Shown: in pieces, positions 13,709-25,561 of the stretch
Layout: each line of letters opens with the position of its first letter
How positions within the stretch are numbered: the stretch's first letter is position 1
DNA from: Epiperipatus broadwayi
Taxonomy: Eukaryota > Onychophora > Udeonychophora > Euonychophora > Peripatidae
Length of the DNA: 64,000 nt
Assembly (NCBI GenBank): GCA_028023455.1
Contig: JAQFVV010006246.1
Coordinates: forward strand, 983,501-1,047,500
Direction of reading: 5' to 3'
Translations under genes and position numbers: made by a program
The notes under the pieces: model-generated
What the model saw: the letters and a program-made list of their open reading frames with translations, nothing else
Database searches by the model: none
What the model was told of the DNA's origin: nothing

Positions 13709-14255
13709 ATGATGAAACAACTAATACAAAATATGTCAAATGAGATGTCCCAAAATATGAATAATATATCACAGAATGTGAATATGTCACAGAATATGAA
13801 TGATATGTTACAAAAGATTAATGATATGAACAAAGATATGACAAATGAGATGTCACACAATATGAATAATATGGCACAATGGATGAATGATATGAATAAT
13901 ATGTCACAAAATATAAGTGATCTCAAGAATGAATATCATTGTATGAAAGCAAAGCTTGAAAATATGGAGGAGATAATGATGAAAAACAAAGGAGAGATGT
14001 CATCACTGTACCACTAATAAGATGGAACAAGTAGAGATCAAGCAACAACAAATGGAGAAAAAATATAAAGACCAGCAACAAGATATCAACCAAAAGGTTA
14101 AAGATGTAGTCAAAAAGCAACAAAACTATAATGGCAAAATTAAAGAGATGGAAAAGTTGTTAATAGAAAATAACAGTGAGATAGAGGGTCTTCAACAAAT
14201 TATCAGTAAGATCAAACAATATATGACTGAACAAACCAATTATTGGTGCCATTAA
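13709..14255 (+). pseudogene. Coiled-coil, Asn/Met-rich Gag-like relic
   Basis: Two overlapping-register frames (13709-14017 and 14022-14255) look like one protein broken by a frameshift or stop. The first is built from short repeats rich in Asn and Met with Ser-Gln steps. It then becomes a charged heptad segment that continues into the second frame as a Lys/Gln/Glu-rich coiled coil. The DNA of the first part is itself a degenerate tandem repeat of 'aatatgaataatatgtcaca'. A G-rich polypurine tract and a TG-starting LTR-like sequence follow about 330 bases downstream, so I infer the internal region of an LTR element with a large deletion. No zinc knuckle or polymerase motif is visible. The minus-strand frame across it is antisense shadow. 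Confidence 0.45.
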
Positions 14256-14579
14256 AGAGGAGCAGATTGCAAAGGATGGACAAACTTGAGATCCATATAA
14301 GTAAGTATGAGGATAATGAATGAGGAAACTATATCAGTACCTTGTTTTAAAATTTGTGTCTCACAAAAAATAGTGTAGTCATGGTCATCATTCAGTACAA
14401 GATCATTGTAAGCAATGTTGTCAGCCTAGATAGAAGAAAAGCATAATCAAAGAAGATTGCTCTCAGCATGTATAGAGTTCCAGATATAAAGAAACTTAAA
14501 AAATTAATATAAATAGTTCAAATTTAATAAGGTAGTTATCAGAGATAAAATGGTCAAAATGACACATTTTACTCTTGTC

Positions 14580-14590
14580 GGGGGGAGTGG
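14580..14590 (+). promoter_or_regulatory. Polypurine tract of an LTR element
   Basis: The run GGGGGGAGTGG is directly followed by TGTAATGTACTGC, the arrangement of a plus-strand priming tract immediately before a 3' LTR that starts with TG. It lies downstream of the coiled-coil relic on the same strand. Confidence 0.6.
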
Positions 14591-15700
14591 TGTAATGTAC
14601 TGCTAATGAATAGTGCTCAATATAAAATTATTGTTTGCAACTGTTAAAATACAATTGTAGTCTTGCGTTGTTAGCCGAGAGGTATCGCAGTCACCATGCA
14701 AGCAAGTAGTTGGTTGCAGACGGTTGTGGGTTCGCGTCCCGGCCGAGGCTATGACATATGAAAAAAAAATACAATTGTAATTTTAAATAATGGAAAGATT
14801 TTGAAATTAAAATATCTCATTTAAAAAAAAATCTGTAAAAGTTTAAAGAGTTTTTTATTAGTTTAAAACAGTTTGCTAAAAGTCAGTAGCAAAGTTTTAC
14901 AGAGTAACTAGAGGGGGAAGAAAATTTAACTTGGCAAACACTAAACTTTAGAATAAATTAAGAAAGTGGTATTTATAAAAGTTAGTTTTATTAAAAAAAT
15001 GCAGTTAGCCTGAGGGGAACTGTAACTGAGAAAATTTAAAATACTAAAGAAAAAAAATCTTAAAAACTAAAAAAAACTCTTTTCATTTATTTAAAATAAA
15101 ATAAATATGTGTGCATGAATAATATTGTGTTTAAACATAAAAAAATAATAAAATGAGTGCATGTCAAAAAAATAAAATATAAAAGTTAAATATTAAAAAC
15201 AAATGAAAGTTTATAAGTAAAAAATTTCCTCAAGAATTGCATATACTCATAAGCTACATAAAAACAGGATTAGCCATGGCTACTAATTAAAATCCATAAA
15301 CAACAGGATTAATTAACAAGAATTTAATCAAAACAGTGGACAAATTTAAAAACTAATTAAAAAAGATGACAACAAGGTTATCATATAAATAGGACTGAAA
15401 ATTTTATCAGGCAGTCTTTCATGTATTTAAATCCAGTTATGTTAGATGCAGTTTTTTAAATGTAGTCTTAAGCCAGAAGTCAGAGCATACAGCCAGATTC
15501 CAGCCTCAGTCTGACCGAACATCAGCAGTCTGCCCAATAGAAGCAATACTCATCTATTAATTTGAAGCTGCCTGGAATGTCTGTCTACAATAGAAGTAGC
15601 ATGGAATAGCAATCATCAGGAATTCAACACAAGCCTTAAATCCAACCAGTTGGTAAAGCACTCATGCAGTAGTAAAGAGTGAGAAGCTACCACATCTAAA
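14591..15700 (+). mobile_element. LTR-like sequence after the polypurine tract (3' end uncertain)
   Basis: The sequence starts TG straight after the polypurine tract and is interrupted by a SINE with a clear target duplication. The part around 15400-15680 is richer in G and C, as LTR transcription-start regions often are. I did not find the matching 5' LTR or a TG...CA end, so the right boundary is a guess. Confidence 0.35.
14660..14765 (+). mobile_element. tRNA-derived SINE, copy 1
   Basis: A SINE of about 105 bases has internal RNA polymerase III promoter boxes: A box TAGCCGAGAGG (14672-14682) and B box GGTTCGCGTCC (14729-14739), followed by a short A-rich tail. The 57-base spacing from A to B box is longer than in ordinary tRNAs and fits derivation from a class II tRNA (Ser or Leu type) with a long variable arm. 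A perfect 14-base target duplication, AAAATACAATTGTA, flanks it at 14646-14659 and 14766-14779. That proves insertion by target-primed reverse transcription into the LTR. A second copy at 40139-40247 differs at only a handful of sites. Confidence 0.88.
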
Positions 15701-16265
15701 ATCCTATAGATAATATTTTGTTATTCCACTTCATGATATTAATTTAAGTAGCCAATGTAATCTTTGAGTATTCCCAGAATTATTATAATAAATGAACTCT
15801 ATAGCCAGCATAAAATGAACTATTTATGTGTAGGTTTAGTGTAATGAACAAATGGTGGTAAAATTTTCATAAACATTCAAATAGCTTATGATAAATATAT
15901 GTGTGTTTTAATGCTTGGTATTTACTTATGCTTTATGTTTATATTACCTTACTATTTTACATTTATTGTAATGTGTGCACCTGAAATATCAAATTATTGT
16001 TTATATTAATTAGAAGTTTATAATTAGTTTACAAATTATACTAAATATTTTATTTAAAATAAGGTATTAGTATTTGTTGGTCAATTCTTTTAATTATACT
16101 ACTAAAAACAATTTAGCAAAGTTAGACACATAGTTTATTCCATTTGTTTTGATTGGGATAATTGGGATTTCTTAGGTGCGAATTAGTTTGTCATCATTCA
16201 GAGTACATTAGTTGCTTATTGTAATTAACTGGTGCCTTTATCTGTGGCTACAGACATGGTTGCAG

Positions 16266-16266
<1 letters not shown>
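15701..16266. other. AT-rich stretch, no gene recognised
   Basis: No gene, repeat boundary or coding motif was found. Confidence 0.45.
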
Positions 16267-16332
<66 letters not shown>

Positions 16333-16404
16333 CTTTGGCCTGGTCATAGGTACCCTCTGGTTATTATGCTTCTCTGCCTAAGGAACTGATGTGATGCAAT
16401 AATT
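16267..16404 (+). repeat. (TA)n microsatellite plus 74-bp conserved motif, copy 1
   Basis: About 32 TA units run directly into a 74-base segment beginning 'agctttggcctggtcatagg' at 16331. The same segment follows another TA run at 19092-19164 with only a few differences. The left and right flanks of the two copies are not alike, so the pair behaves as a small dispersed element or as the end of a larger one whose other side is the microsatellite. Confidence 0.75.
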
Positions 16405-16900
16405 AAATTGCAGTTGGCAGCAGATATATCACTGAACTTATTTTAAAAAATGATAAAAAAAAGTCTATAGTTAGAGTTAATACTAATTGGCAATAATTAC
16501 TAATTGGCAATAATAATGCGTTAAAATTCTTTTTTTTCTTTTGTGGGTGTATCTTTAAATTACTAAATCATTCATTTTCTTTTTTAAATATTAAAGTTAC
16601 TTAATGATCATTTTATACCTGACAATGCCATCTTATCCTAACTTATTCTAACTATAACTATTCTGATATTCAGTGTGCTATTCACACTATTTCCTAAACT
16701 TACTTTTTAAATATATTTCATAAGTTTTCTTTCTTATGTGAATGCATGCATATGTGTGCAATATACATTCTGGAAGTACTTTTACATCTACATTATATTT
16801 TACAGCTTTAAAATATAAACAAAAATTCATTAAAAAAACAAACTTTTTTACTAGCATAACTTTTTTTTAAAATTTTCAGGGTAGGGTTAATAAATATCAT

Positions 16901-16918
16901 GCCCCATGTTGGGCGCCA
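16901..16918 (-). promoter_or_regulatory. Retroelement primer-binding site
   Basis: On the minus strand this reads TGGCGCCCAACATGGGGC. It is essentially the complement of the 3' end of tRNA-Lys and the classical primer-binding site of many Gypsy elements and retroviruses. It sits directly inside the end of the LTR that extends rightward from 16919, which fixes that LTR as a minus-strand 5' LTR. Confidence 0.82.
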
Positions 16919-18505
16919 TTTATAACAGTCAGTAAATAGGTGATCAATATCCAGTCAGTTGTATCTGCCACCAGGGCTCCATCTAGGCCAATTGAACCTA
17001 GAAAATTTATAAAGTAGACAGATATGTGCTGGTAAGATCATGACCGCCAGTCCAAGTCACTAACTCATGAAGTAGCAGAGGTTTAAACATATATTAACTA
17101 TATTTCTTTTAATAAAAACAATCACTGTCAGTACTAATAATACAAAAAGATTTTATTCATGCATATATATAAGTTATGATGCACAAAACTTGAAAAATAA
17201 TTATGTAGAAAAAAATTTGTTTGTTTCATTATTATTTACTATTAATTTTATTTGTTTTAACTTTTATTTTAATCTTAGAAATGTTGAGTATAGATGAGCT
17301 ACACAGACGACGCATTTATAAGATCTTCAAACATTTGATTCCAGACTAAAAGTCCGCAGCCACACCAACACTTGCTTCCAGATATATATCAGCAACCAAT
17401 GCAATATGAACATGTTAGCGTAGAATCACGCCGACAGGAATGTGCATTTGAACAGCGTGATATTATTGGAGAAAACATGAGCTTCAACCAGTATAGGAAT
17501 GTGCTTCTATCTGGTGAAGGAATCATGCATGTAAATTAATTAAAGAGTGCTATGTGTGGGGGAGAGTGGTCTTTCTGCCAACTTATAATCCCTCCACAGA
17601 GCTAGAATGGGTCAATGGCGCAGGAAATACATCTGCATCCATTTCAATATGACTACCTCTTTGGGGTCATGCATTCAGTTGGACATGTCACCCTAGATGC
17701 TAACACACTTCACATTACATTGATATAAACATCTATATATCCACCAGCATTGACACAACTACAAAACAAATAATCCAAAATCAAAACCCCTTTAAAACTA
17801 ACCTATATTTAAACGAATCTAGTAGCCATATACACTCAACTAACATTTAAATCATTTTATTAATTTAATTCTAAAAAAAAATCTTTAGTTTAAGGCTTTA
17901 AAATTATTTTATGATAACACATTATATTTAATTTATTTTTAATACAAATACTATTTAACCTACTTTTCCTTTCTTTTAAATTCTATAATGCACAAATAAT
18001 GATAAGTATTTTCATCTTTAAATTTAAGTTTGCAATTGCAAACCCTACCCCATTACAAACAGATATTAAGCATGATTAAATAAAAGGAAAAAAAAATACA
18101 TATTTTAAGAGATTACATTTCAAACTTTAAATGAGACTTTTAACATTTCAAAGTTTATAAAAATAAAGTTCTGATTTGATTTGGAAAGAAAGTCTATAGT
18201 TCATATTTAAAGAAGATTAAAGTTCGGAGATTTCAAATTGAAGAGTTTATATTTCATATTATAATTTAGAAATTTATATCTTCCTTTGTCCTGTGCTTAT
18301 TCATTCATGATAAAAATCTAATTTCCGCAAGGGCCCTTTTCTTGCAGACGATGACGATTTATGAAGCTTGATGAAAATTTCTGCATATGGCACCAGTGGT
18401 TCGATCTTGGGATCCATGAATAGGAAAGCTACCTTTGGCCAGCCACACCGAAGGAAGCATGATGAAGCTAATTACATTTTTTTTGGTGACGGCGATAACT
18501 TTTAA
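16919..18505 (-). mobile_element. LTR family A, copy 1 (5' LTR, left of which internal sequence is lost)
   Basis: The reverse complement shares several blocks with the + strand copies at 19340-21452 and 61191-63130. Shared blocks include the 'ttcta ggttcaa..gcctag' block near the 3' end (about 16980-17010 here) and the 'atgcattcagttgg' and 'ccagatatata' regions. The 3' end abuts the primer-binding site. The far end is uncertain: a 'gtgacggcgataac' segment near 18485-18500 may correspond to the start of the other copies. Little or no internal coding region remains on the left side. Confidence 0.6.
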
Positions 18506-19068
18506 AATTATTTTTACGGATGAATTCAAAACTTTAATTTTCTGATTCTCTCTCTAATTAATTATTGTTTTGGATTTTCCTTTTATAGTCCTCAGGCACC
18601 TTATCTCTGGAATGCAGGATTCATCAAACATACTTCATGTCTGTATTTTATTGGTTAATTCAGTTTGTGTTCAAGTAGATTTTGGGGTTTGTGGCTAGGT
18701 AAGATTTTGGGTTTTCCACTGAGATCTGTGTCTCTATCTCTGGGCGGGAACTCTTATCTATTTCATAATCATTTTTTTAATTGTCATTTTGCCTTAAGGA
18801 TCTGTTTTTAATTTTTATTTTTAAGATTAAAACTCATTATTTTTAAAATCAAAAGGTTTTTTATTATATTCTATTCAAACACTAGAATCTTTGTTTCGAT
18901 TCTATAATTTTTTTAAAGCGTATTTTAATATTTAAATCAAACATTAATAAATTAATAATTTGTTATTTGTGCATTTTGAACATTTGTGTTTTTAATTCAG
19001 TATTAGATATTTACAAAACATTACATATTAGAATTTACATGTAATGCATATATATATCCCATTACAAT
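18506..19068. other. No gene recognised
   Basis: The segment 18580-18760 is less AT-rich and may be part of LTR family A or another decayed element. The remainder is AT-rich with no frame of interest. Confidence 0.35.
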
Positions 19069-19164
19069 AATATATATATATATATATATATAGCTTTGGC
19101 CTGGTCATAGGTACCCTCTGGGTATTATGCTTCTCTGCCTAAGGAACTGATGTGGTGTAATAAT
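19069..19164 (+). repeat. (TA)n microsatellite plus 74-bp conserved motif, copy 2
   Basis: A TA run is followed from 19092 by the same 74-base motif seen after the TA run at 16267, in the same orientation and ending in 'aactgatgtggtgtaataatt'. Confidence 0.75.
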
Positions 19165-19339
19165 TTGGAGTGGATCGAATTTATAATGTTATAATAATGT
19201 CATATTTTTCTATAAAAAAGTAAACAATTTGTTTACCACAGTTATTTTTATTAAAAAGTAAAAAAAAATACTTTTCTTTCTCTCACTACATTGTTTCCAT
19301 TTGATCTACTACCCCACTCAGTTCAATATATATATGTAT

Positions 19340-21452
19340 TGTAACAGTATATGCCGTTACATTAATTTAAGATTAAAATAAAAACTTATGTTTGTAAATA
19401 AAAAATAAAAGCTAAAAAATTAAAGAGTTGTTAAATGTATATATATATTTGCAGATGCAAAACTTTAAAAATTATTTCTTTTTTAAAAAAAATAATAATA
19501 AAAAGCATTTGAACGTACTTTTTTAGAAAAAAGTACATGATCTAAAGATAAAATATTTTTGTAAATGGAAATGATTGTTTTGTAAATTAATTGAAAAGCA
19601 AACTAGCCCTTGGGGCTCTTATAGAAAAAAGTCAGATGAAAGATATAGATAAGAGAATAAAATTTTTTTTAGAATGTCCAATAAAAGCAGTAACCAATTG
19701 CACAGGCCTTAATGGAAATTATTGGAACAGGAAACGATGTTTAATGAATCTGGAGGAGTACTATAAAAGAAAAAAAATATTTAAATTAAGACAGTGCCAG
19801 CTTGATTTTGTGAGAAGAGCAATAAGATGCACTTCTCACCCTCTTTCACTTATTTAAAAATGAAAGGACTGTAATTCCAGGATTGAACCAGCTAAAGCCT
19901 CCTCCAGAACAGACTGGTCTTCAAATAGAGATGGCATGGGAATTAACACTAGGAACCAGGATTATTTTACTGTAAGACATGAACTATAAAATTTAAAAAT
20001 AATTAAGAACTTTTATTAAGATTTGACAAGCTTTTAAGATTCAGCTAACCTAAATTCTAAAATGAACTTTTATCTGACTTTCAGGTTTTCAAATGAATTA
20101 CTAATGTTTAATTTTTATATATTTGAGTTTGCTAAAAATCATTTCCATTTTTTTTTATTTCTATTAATATTTATTGTATAAATTATTTAAATGCATTAAA
20201 TTTAAGTTGGGTATTGATGCTTGCATAGATTCATTAACATTTAATTATGTTTTTGTTTTCATATTTGATTAAAATATATAGATCTTCAGTAAATAATGAT
20301 ACCTTACGGTGAGTATCTAAAATGTATTTATTCGGCTGTCTTTTAAGTTATTGGTGTCAATGCAGCATTTTATGATGAATGCCATTGGATCTCTTGTAAA
20401 TTTCCCTCTGCAATTCCATCAATGACTTTATATTTTGATTGTTTATGTTTATTTTGAAATGTTTTTAACCGTGTAATCTATGTAATCGATCTATACTCAA
20501 CATTATAAAACAAACTTTTATAAATCCATCTGTGCAAAATTATATAAAAATAAATTTAAGTCAGGCATGAATGGCTGCATAGATTTATAAAGTTATATAT
20601 GTTAGTTTAAGGGAGGGTAATCTTAGGTTATTTGTTTCATAGTTAAATTGGGTCAATGGATTGGATGTATTGGGGTAATTAGTAGATGTAGTATGAGATT
20701 CGCTAGTGCAGGATCGCAATTATATGCCGCACACCCCCTTTTTGCCTATGGAATGGGATAGTAAGATGGAAAACACAGTCCCTTCCTATGGAGTTTTTTT
20801 TTTTGCTCTTCTCATCAGACAGCTGTAGTATTCCTGTCTGAATGAGAGTCAATGTTTTCTTTAACCATGCTATTCAGATGTACATTCCTGACAGTATGAT
20901 ATTTGTGCTGTCATATTCTTACTGTATTGAATACATTGATATATCAGATGGATTGATGTTGGTTTGGCTGTGAACTTTTGGCCTAAGATTAAATAAGAGA
21001 TAGAATATTTTCTTTCAAATGCAATCTATGTAGTTTATTCGTACTCGACATTCTTAAAAATATTAAACAAATCTGTGTGGATTGTTCAAACAAAAATTTC
21101 AATTTAAAAATGTAATAACCAACCTAAAACAATAAATGTTTATTCCTCAAATTCTAAATGATTATATATGTGTGTAAATAAATGTTTGTATGTTAATTAC
21201 TGGCAGTGGCTTCTTTTATTTAATTTTTTTTTTTAATATTGAAAATATTTTTAGATAATTCATATTTTATTAATCTCTGCGTCTCACTGAGCTAGTGACT
21301 GGGGCTAATGGTCTAAATAGAAAATAAAATGGAATCTTTAACAGCATGTATCTGCCTACTCTATAAATTTTCTAGGTTCAAGTAGCCTAGTAGTGCTCTG
21401 TACGGCAGATACGGTAAGACTGGAACTTCTACTTTCTTTCCCGATCATTATA
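19340..21452 (+). mobile_element. LTR family A, copy 2 (probable solo LTR)
   Basis: It starts TGTAACAG with a 'atgccgttaca' block and matches copy 3 (61191-63130) over 'ggaaatgattgttttgta', the 'caaactagccctt' segment, the 'cagatggattgatg' region, and the terminal 'gtatctgcctact' and 'ctaggttcaa' blocks. It ends near 'cattatag'. No primer-binding site follows on the right and no polypurine tract precedes it, so I infer a solo LTR. The frame at 19591-19857 lies inside it and has no recognised motif. Confidence 0.6.
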
Positions 21453-21882
21453 GTATATATATATGCATGTATTTTTTAAAATCTGTATATCTTCTGATTT
21501 TATATTAAATCTCAATAGATATATAAGTAAACTATCTGATGTCTTAAAACCTACTATATTTATATATTAAATATAAACTCAAATTATATTAGTTATAAAA
21601 GTTAAATGCCAATATTAAATATATAAATATTAATTATAATTAGCTTCAGTTCTACCATCTCTACTAGGGTTTAGAAAGTATAAGCCTCAGAATTGGAGGA
21701 TAATTCTTTAAGCTAGCTAGCATCAATATTTAGTTATATAAAAATTATATAAAGTTCACTTCTTGTTTCATTTTATTGAACATGTATTTAAAATCATTTT
21801 TGATATTATATATTTATGTTTTTATATTTAATACTGTTGTTGTTATTGTAGTACAACTAATATTTCAAAATGGTTTTTCTAG
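21453..21882 (+). other. Intron sequence upstream of CUB exon
   Basis: AT-rich sequence ending in a pyrimidine tract and AG (tttttctag) at the acceptor. An earlier AG at 21850-21851 is unlikely to be the acceptor, because an in-frame TAA lies at 21858-21860. Confidence 0.55.
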
Positions 21883-22080
21883 TATGTCATGGTCATCTTA
21901 GTGCTTTGGATGATATGCAAAACTTTACATCCCCTGGATATCCTGATAACTATGACAATAATTTAAATTGCATTTGGATGATAACAGCCCCTCTAGGATA
22001 TCGTGTTTGGTTTAACATAACGGATTTGGATTTAGAAATACATTCATCATGCAATTATGATAACATAACCATTTCTGAAG
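21883..22080 (+). CDS. CUB-domain protein, exon encoding the N-terminal half of a CUB domain
   Basis: The exon encodes about 66 residues matching the first half of a CUB domain, an extracellular beta-sandwich that binds proteins or sugars, often with calcium. Visible hallmarks are Cys1 (codon at 21885), an F-T-S-P-G-Y-P-D-N-Y segment, Cys2 in N-C-I-W (21969), a hydrophobic V-W-F-N-I strand, and Cys3 in C-N-Y-D (22050). The Asp after Tyr and the Glu before Cys3 fit a calcium-binding CUB, which is inference. The acceptor is tttttctag and the donor is GAAG|GTATGA. The exon is 198 bases with phase-1 introns on both sides, typical of shuffled extracellular modules. It joins in frame to the exon at 32799. 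Upstream exons, including any signal peptide, were not found, so the full protein remains unknown. Confidence 0.88.
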
Positions 22081-22504
22081 GTATGAATACATTTTGAATT
22101 CAATATTTTCTGTTAACACAAATTGTTCTTGCTTGCATATTACCAAATATTTCTTTTAAAGATATTTTTAAAATAGAAACATTATATGTTTGTGAGTTAT
22201 AATTGCCAAAACATTTGCTTTCTATTTTAATGTATACTCTTATTTTTTTATTTCATCTTTTTAATATCAAAAACTAAACTTTGTAGTACAGTCATTTTTT
22301 AAAGTTTCATATCATGTTTTTTTTGCATTAACTTTTAATTTAATTTGCAAAAAGCCATTTTGTGTGTGTATCTCTTTGTGTTTAAGATTCTGCAGTCACG
22401 TGATCTTGCAATACCTTTTTAAAGTTGTGATTATATCTCACCTTTCCTTCAGATAAGGGACTTATATAAAGTATCATATTTTCTTGATTGAATATAAAAC
22501 TTAT

Positions 22505-25190
22505 GGCCATGAATAAATGATTATATAATTGATAATATATGTGCAATAGCATAAATGGGCCAATAAGTGCTGATGCTCACAGAATTCAATTGCTCTTATT
22601 ATGAATATTCATCTGGCACACACAGCTAATTTATTTTAAGATAAAGTCAGGCAATGACTATCAAAGCTAAATGACAATATGCAGTGAAGCAAAGTTTACT
22701 CAAGAACTGGAAGCTGCTAGATATAGACCAGATATGATGCAGGTTGTCACAGTATAGTCAGAAGTGTTACTATCTATTCATGAGGGGAGCTCTCACAGTA
22801 CATCTGGAACTGATAGGTAAACTTATAAGGCCACTTGAACTCCTTTGCTTCTATGTTTGCATAGCAACTAAATGTCATATCAACCCAACAGTATCAGTGA
22901 TGGTATGCTAGTGAAAATACACATTTGTCTTTGTTTCATAACATTTTTTGAGTTTGTCTTTATATATCACAATTGAATCAAAATGCAATAGTTGACACAA
23001 TTAACAACACAATTTTTTTTCCCCAAATCTGGAAAAAAGTTTAAAATGACAGGGTCTTATTCTTGCGGATCATTAGATCTTTTGTCATTAATCTAAAAAA
23101 AATGACAGCTAATGCTGACATTATTAACTCATCAAATAGAAGATTAAAATTCAAACACGAGTAGTTATTTGATAATCATTAGAGAAAAGTGGAATTTTCT
23201 TTCTCGCTCATAGAAGAAAGAAAAAAAGTAAAAAATCAAAATGGCTAAAATTGGCTCATTAGAAGAGTAATCCAGCCTATTCTGAAAATTGTTCAATCTT
23301 CAATATCAGGTGCTTTTCTATATATAGGTTAATCAAATAATAAAATCTTGACCTAAAATTATCCACAGCTGACTCAGTTATTGAATTTCAGACATGCATA
23401 ATTCTTCAAACACAGGCATCTCCTATGCTTCTAGCTGATTTTGAACTTGACAAAGCATTGTTACTTTAAGAAAGGAAGAAAAAATGGGGAGATTTTGCTA
23501 TTAAAGAAAGCTAGCCTTAAAATGTGATATTAGAAACTTACTCAGTGAAGCACTGAGAGATCATTTCATTTGTGAAATACTAGACCACAATCATAGAGTC
23601 AAGCTTAAGATAGGCACTGCTATCATTTTTGATTCAACTGTCTAACAAGTGACTTTAGTGGTGTTTACAGCTAGTCATGTAAACCTATTAAGGAAAATGG
23701 ACTGCTGCCTTAAAATAGTCAACCAGTAAAATAGGTCAAATAACTATCCAGATGACAATAAAAAAAATTTCCTAAATAAATCAGAAAATAAAAAAAAACA
23801 TTATTATAGATGTGATAAATCTATATATTCACATTCCAAATGTCCACACCAGTATATGGTATACCTATATTGTAAGTGTATCATTCACACAAAAGCTGCT
23901 TATTTCAAAAGAAAACAACTTGCTAATGAAAGAATGGAAGAGCCCATTTCAAAAAGCAAGAAAAACAATGTAAAATCAAACTATATTAAAGCCTGTATAA
24001 ATTAAAATGGTTGATTCAGTTTTCAGACACAAAATTATTAATACTATGTTAGTAACAATGTAACTAGATACTGGGTCTGCAGTGTCCATTGTGACAAAAA
24101 TATATCATTAATAGAAACATCAGCATCACATGCATACTATTAGCAAAACAGTTACTATCATGTCAATTGTATAAACGTTTGAGTCGGACAAAATTTGGTG
24201 TTACTACACCTAGTAAACTTATATATCTGTCTCTGGTTGTGTTGTCAGGTGCATATAACAATATTTAGTCACATAGGATATGCAGTGACCAAAGTAAACC
24301 AGCCCACAATAATAAATTCAAAAATAGATTTATTCAAAAATGGTTGTTAATAAATCAGTATTGAACATTAAAATAAGTGCATAAATGCTGATAAATGTTC
24401 AAGTTTTATGCAATATGTTTAAGGAAACCACCAGATGTGATCCAGAAGTTGTGATCAAAATGAAAAGATCACAAATAGTAGAAGTTCAAATTGCAGATGG
24501 CAACAATATTACAGACACAAAAAGTAGTTAAGTTTGTATTAAACATTAATTATAAGTGAAAAGGCATCATCCATCAGCAAAGAATTATATCACCAACCAG
24601 CAGCCAATAATAATAAATCAAAATTGTTTTAGATCTAATGATGCCACCAAACTAGTGAAGCCAGAAAGCAATAAAAATTTCCATCGAATTATCTGAATTA
24701 CTACATTCACCATGGCTAGTTTTAGTCAGGTGGTAAGAATGTTTGTATCTCATCTTGTTTTCAGATAATAGATTAGTCCAGATTTCATCTTAATTGGATT
24801 GAGCACCATATATCCAACGAAAAGAATAGACCAATAAGCAATGATGCTCAATTTCTCCATTTTGGATGGAAATTTGAACATAAATAGTCAATCCATTTAA
24901 AGGTCATGTCAGACAACAACTGTCAAAGTTGAACAGGAATATACACATTGTAAACTATATGGCTGAGTGTTGAGGCAAGTTCACCCTAAAACTAGAAGTG
25001 CTACATATAAACCAGACACAAGGCAAGTTGTCACACAACAGCCAAAAGCATCACTATATATATTCACAAGGCAAACTGATACAGTACAGCTGGAAAAAGA
25101 AGGCAAATTATAAGGGCAGGGAGTATGATTTCATTTTGTTGCATTATAGTGCTTTAGGAATTTGTAAATTAATCCAGTAAAACTATTTAA
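22505..25190 (+). mobile_element. Decayed Gypsy-type LTR retrotransposon in the CUB intron
   Basis: A Gag-protease relic is flanked by two divergent direct repeats (about 22505-22870 and 24790-25190). The repeats share 'ccaataag...tgatgctca', 'gtca..acaactgtcaaag', 'gatatagaccaga', 'caagttgtcaca' and 'ttcatgaggg' wording. I infer these are old LTRs, although I could not fix exact ends or a target duplication. No reverse transcriptase or integrase is visible between them, so pol has been lost. The element lies sense to the CUB gene. Confidence 0.55.
23520..24110 (+). pseudogene. Gypsy Gag C-terminus, zinc knuckles and protease start (broken)
   Basis: Gag packages the retrotransposon RNA and the protease processes the polyprotein. 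The sequence first shows a Gag capsid tail with an 'ALRDHFICEI' motif (about 23550-23580). Next come two CCHC zinc-knuckle remnants at about 23799-23846 and 23860-23900, in which several zinc ligands are replaced by Tyr. Last is an aspartic protease active-site motif, L-D-T-G-S-A (Asp codon at 24067). Stops and frameshifts separate these parts, so no intact protein can be made. The order Gag, knuckles, protease is that of Gypsy elements. The protease frame decays soon after the active site. Confidence 0.75.
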
Positions 25191-25561
25191 AATAGAATAA
25201 GCTTGACATTTATATCGCTTATTCAAACTAATCATGAGCAATATTAATTACTTTATATAGGTGTAAGAGTTTGTGTTTGTATATATAAATAATTCTCTGG
25301 ATGGCACAAATGTACAACCTTTAAAGTCCTTTCACTGCATTTAATTTTTTTTAATTAGATTTATGGCACCATATGGCCAGAGTATTGATGATGAATAGCA
25401 TGCATTGGTATCCCAGAATTACTCTTTATGATAAATTTTAGTTCTTACATTTGTGCATTCAAATAATTGTTTGTAAATCATGCTTAATTTTGTCTGTGGG
25501 TAGATAATTTAGTTTTCCTTTTTGATATTAAATCTCTTTTAAGTTGAAGCAGACAAAACTC
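25191..25561. other. Intron sequence, nothing recognised
   Basis: AT-rich intron sequence without repeats or coding motifs that I can support. Confidence 0.5.

Noticed and set aside
13525-14123. Minus-strand Ile/Phe-rich frames resembling membrane proteins
   Set aside because: They are antisense shadows of Asn/Met-rich and coiled-coil repeats on the + strand.
14660-14745. Possible functional tRNA gene
   Set aside because: The A and B boxes are tRNA-like, but a second near-identical copy with an A tail and a 14-base target duplication shows that it is a SINE.
19591-19857. 88-residue + strand frame with several cysteines
   Set aside because: It lies inside LTR family A copy 2. The related copy at 61191-63130 does not preserve the frame.
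21850-21882. Upstream AG at 21850-21851 as the CUB exon acceptor
   Set aside because: An in-frame TAA at 21858-21860 would interrupt the exon. The AG at 21881-21882 gives phase 1 and an open frame.
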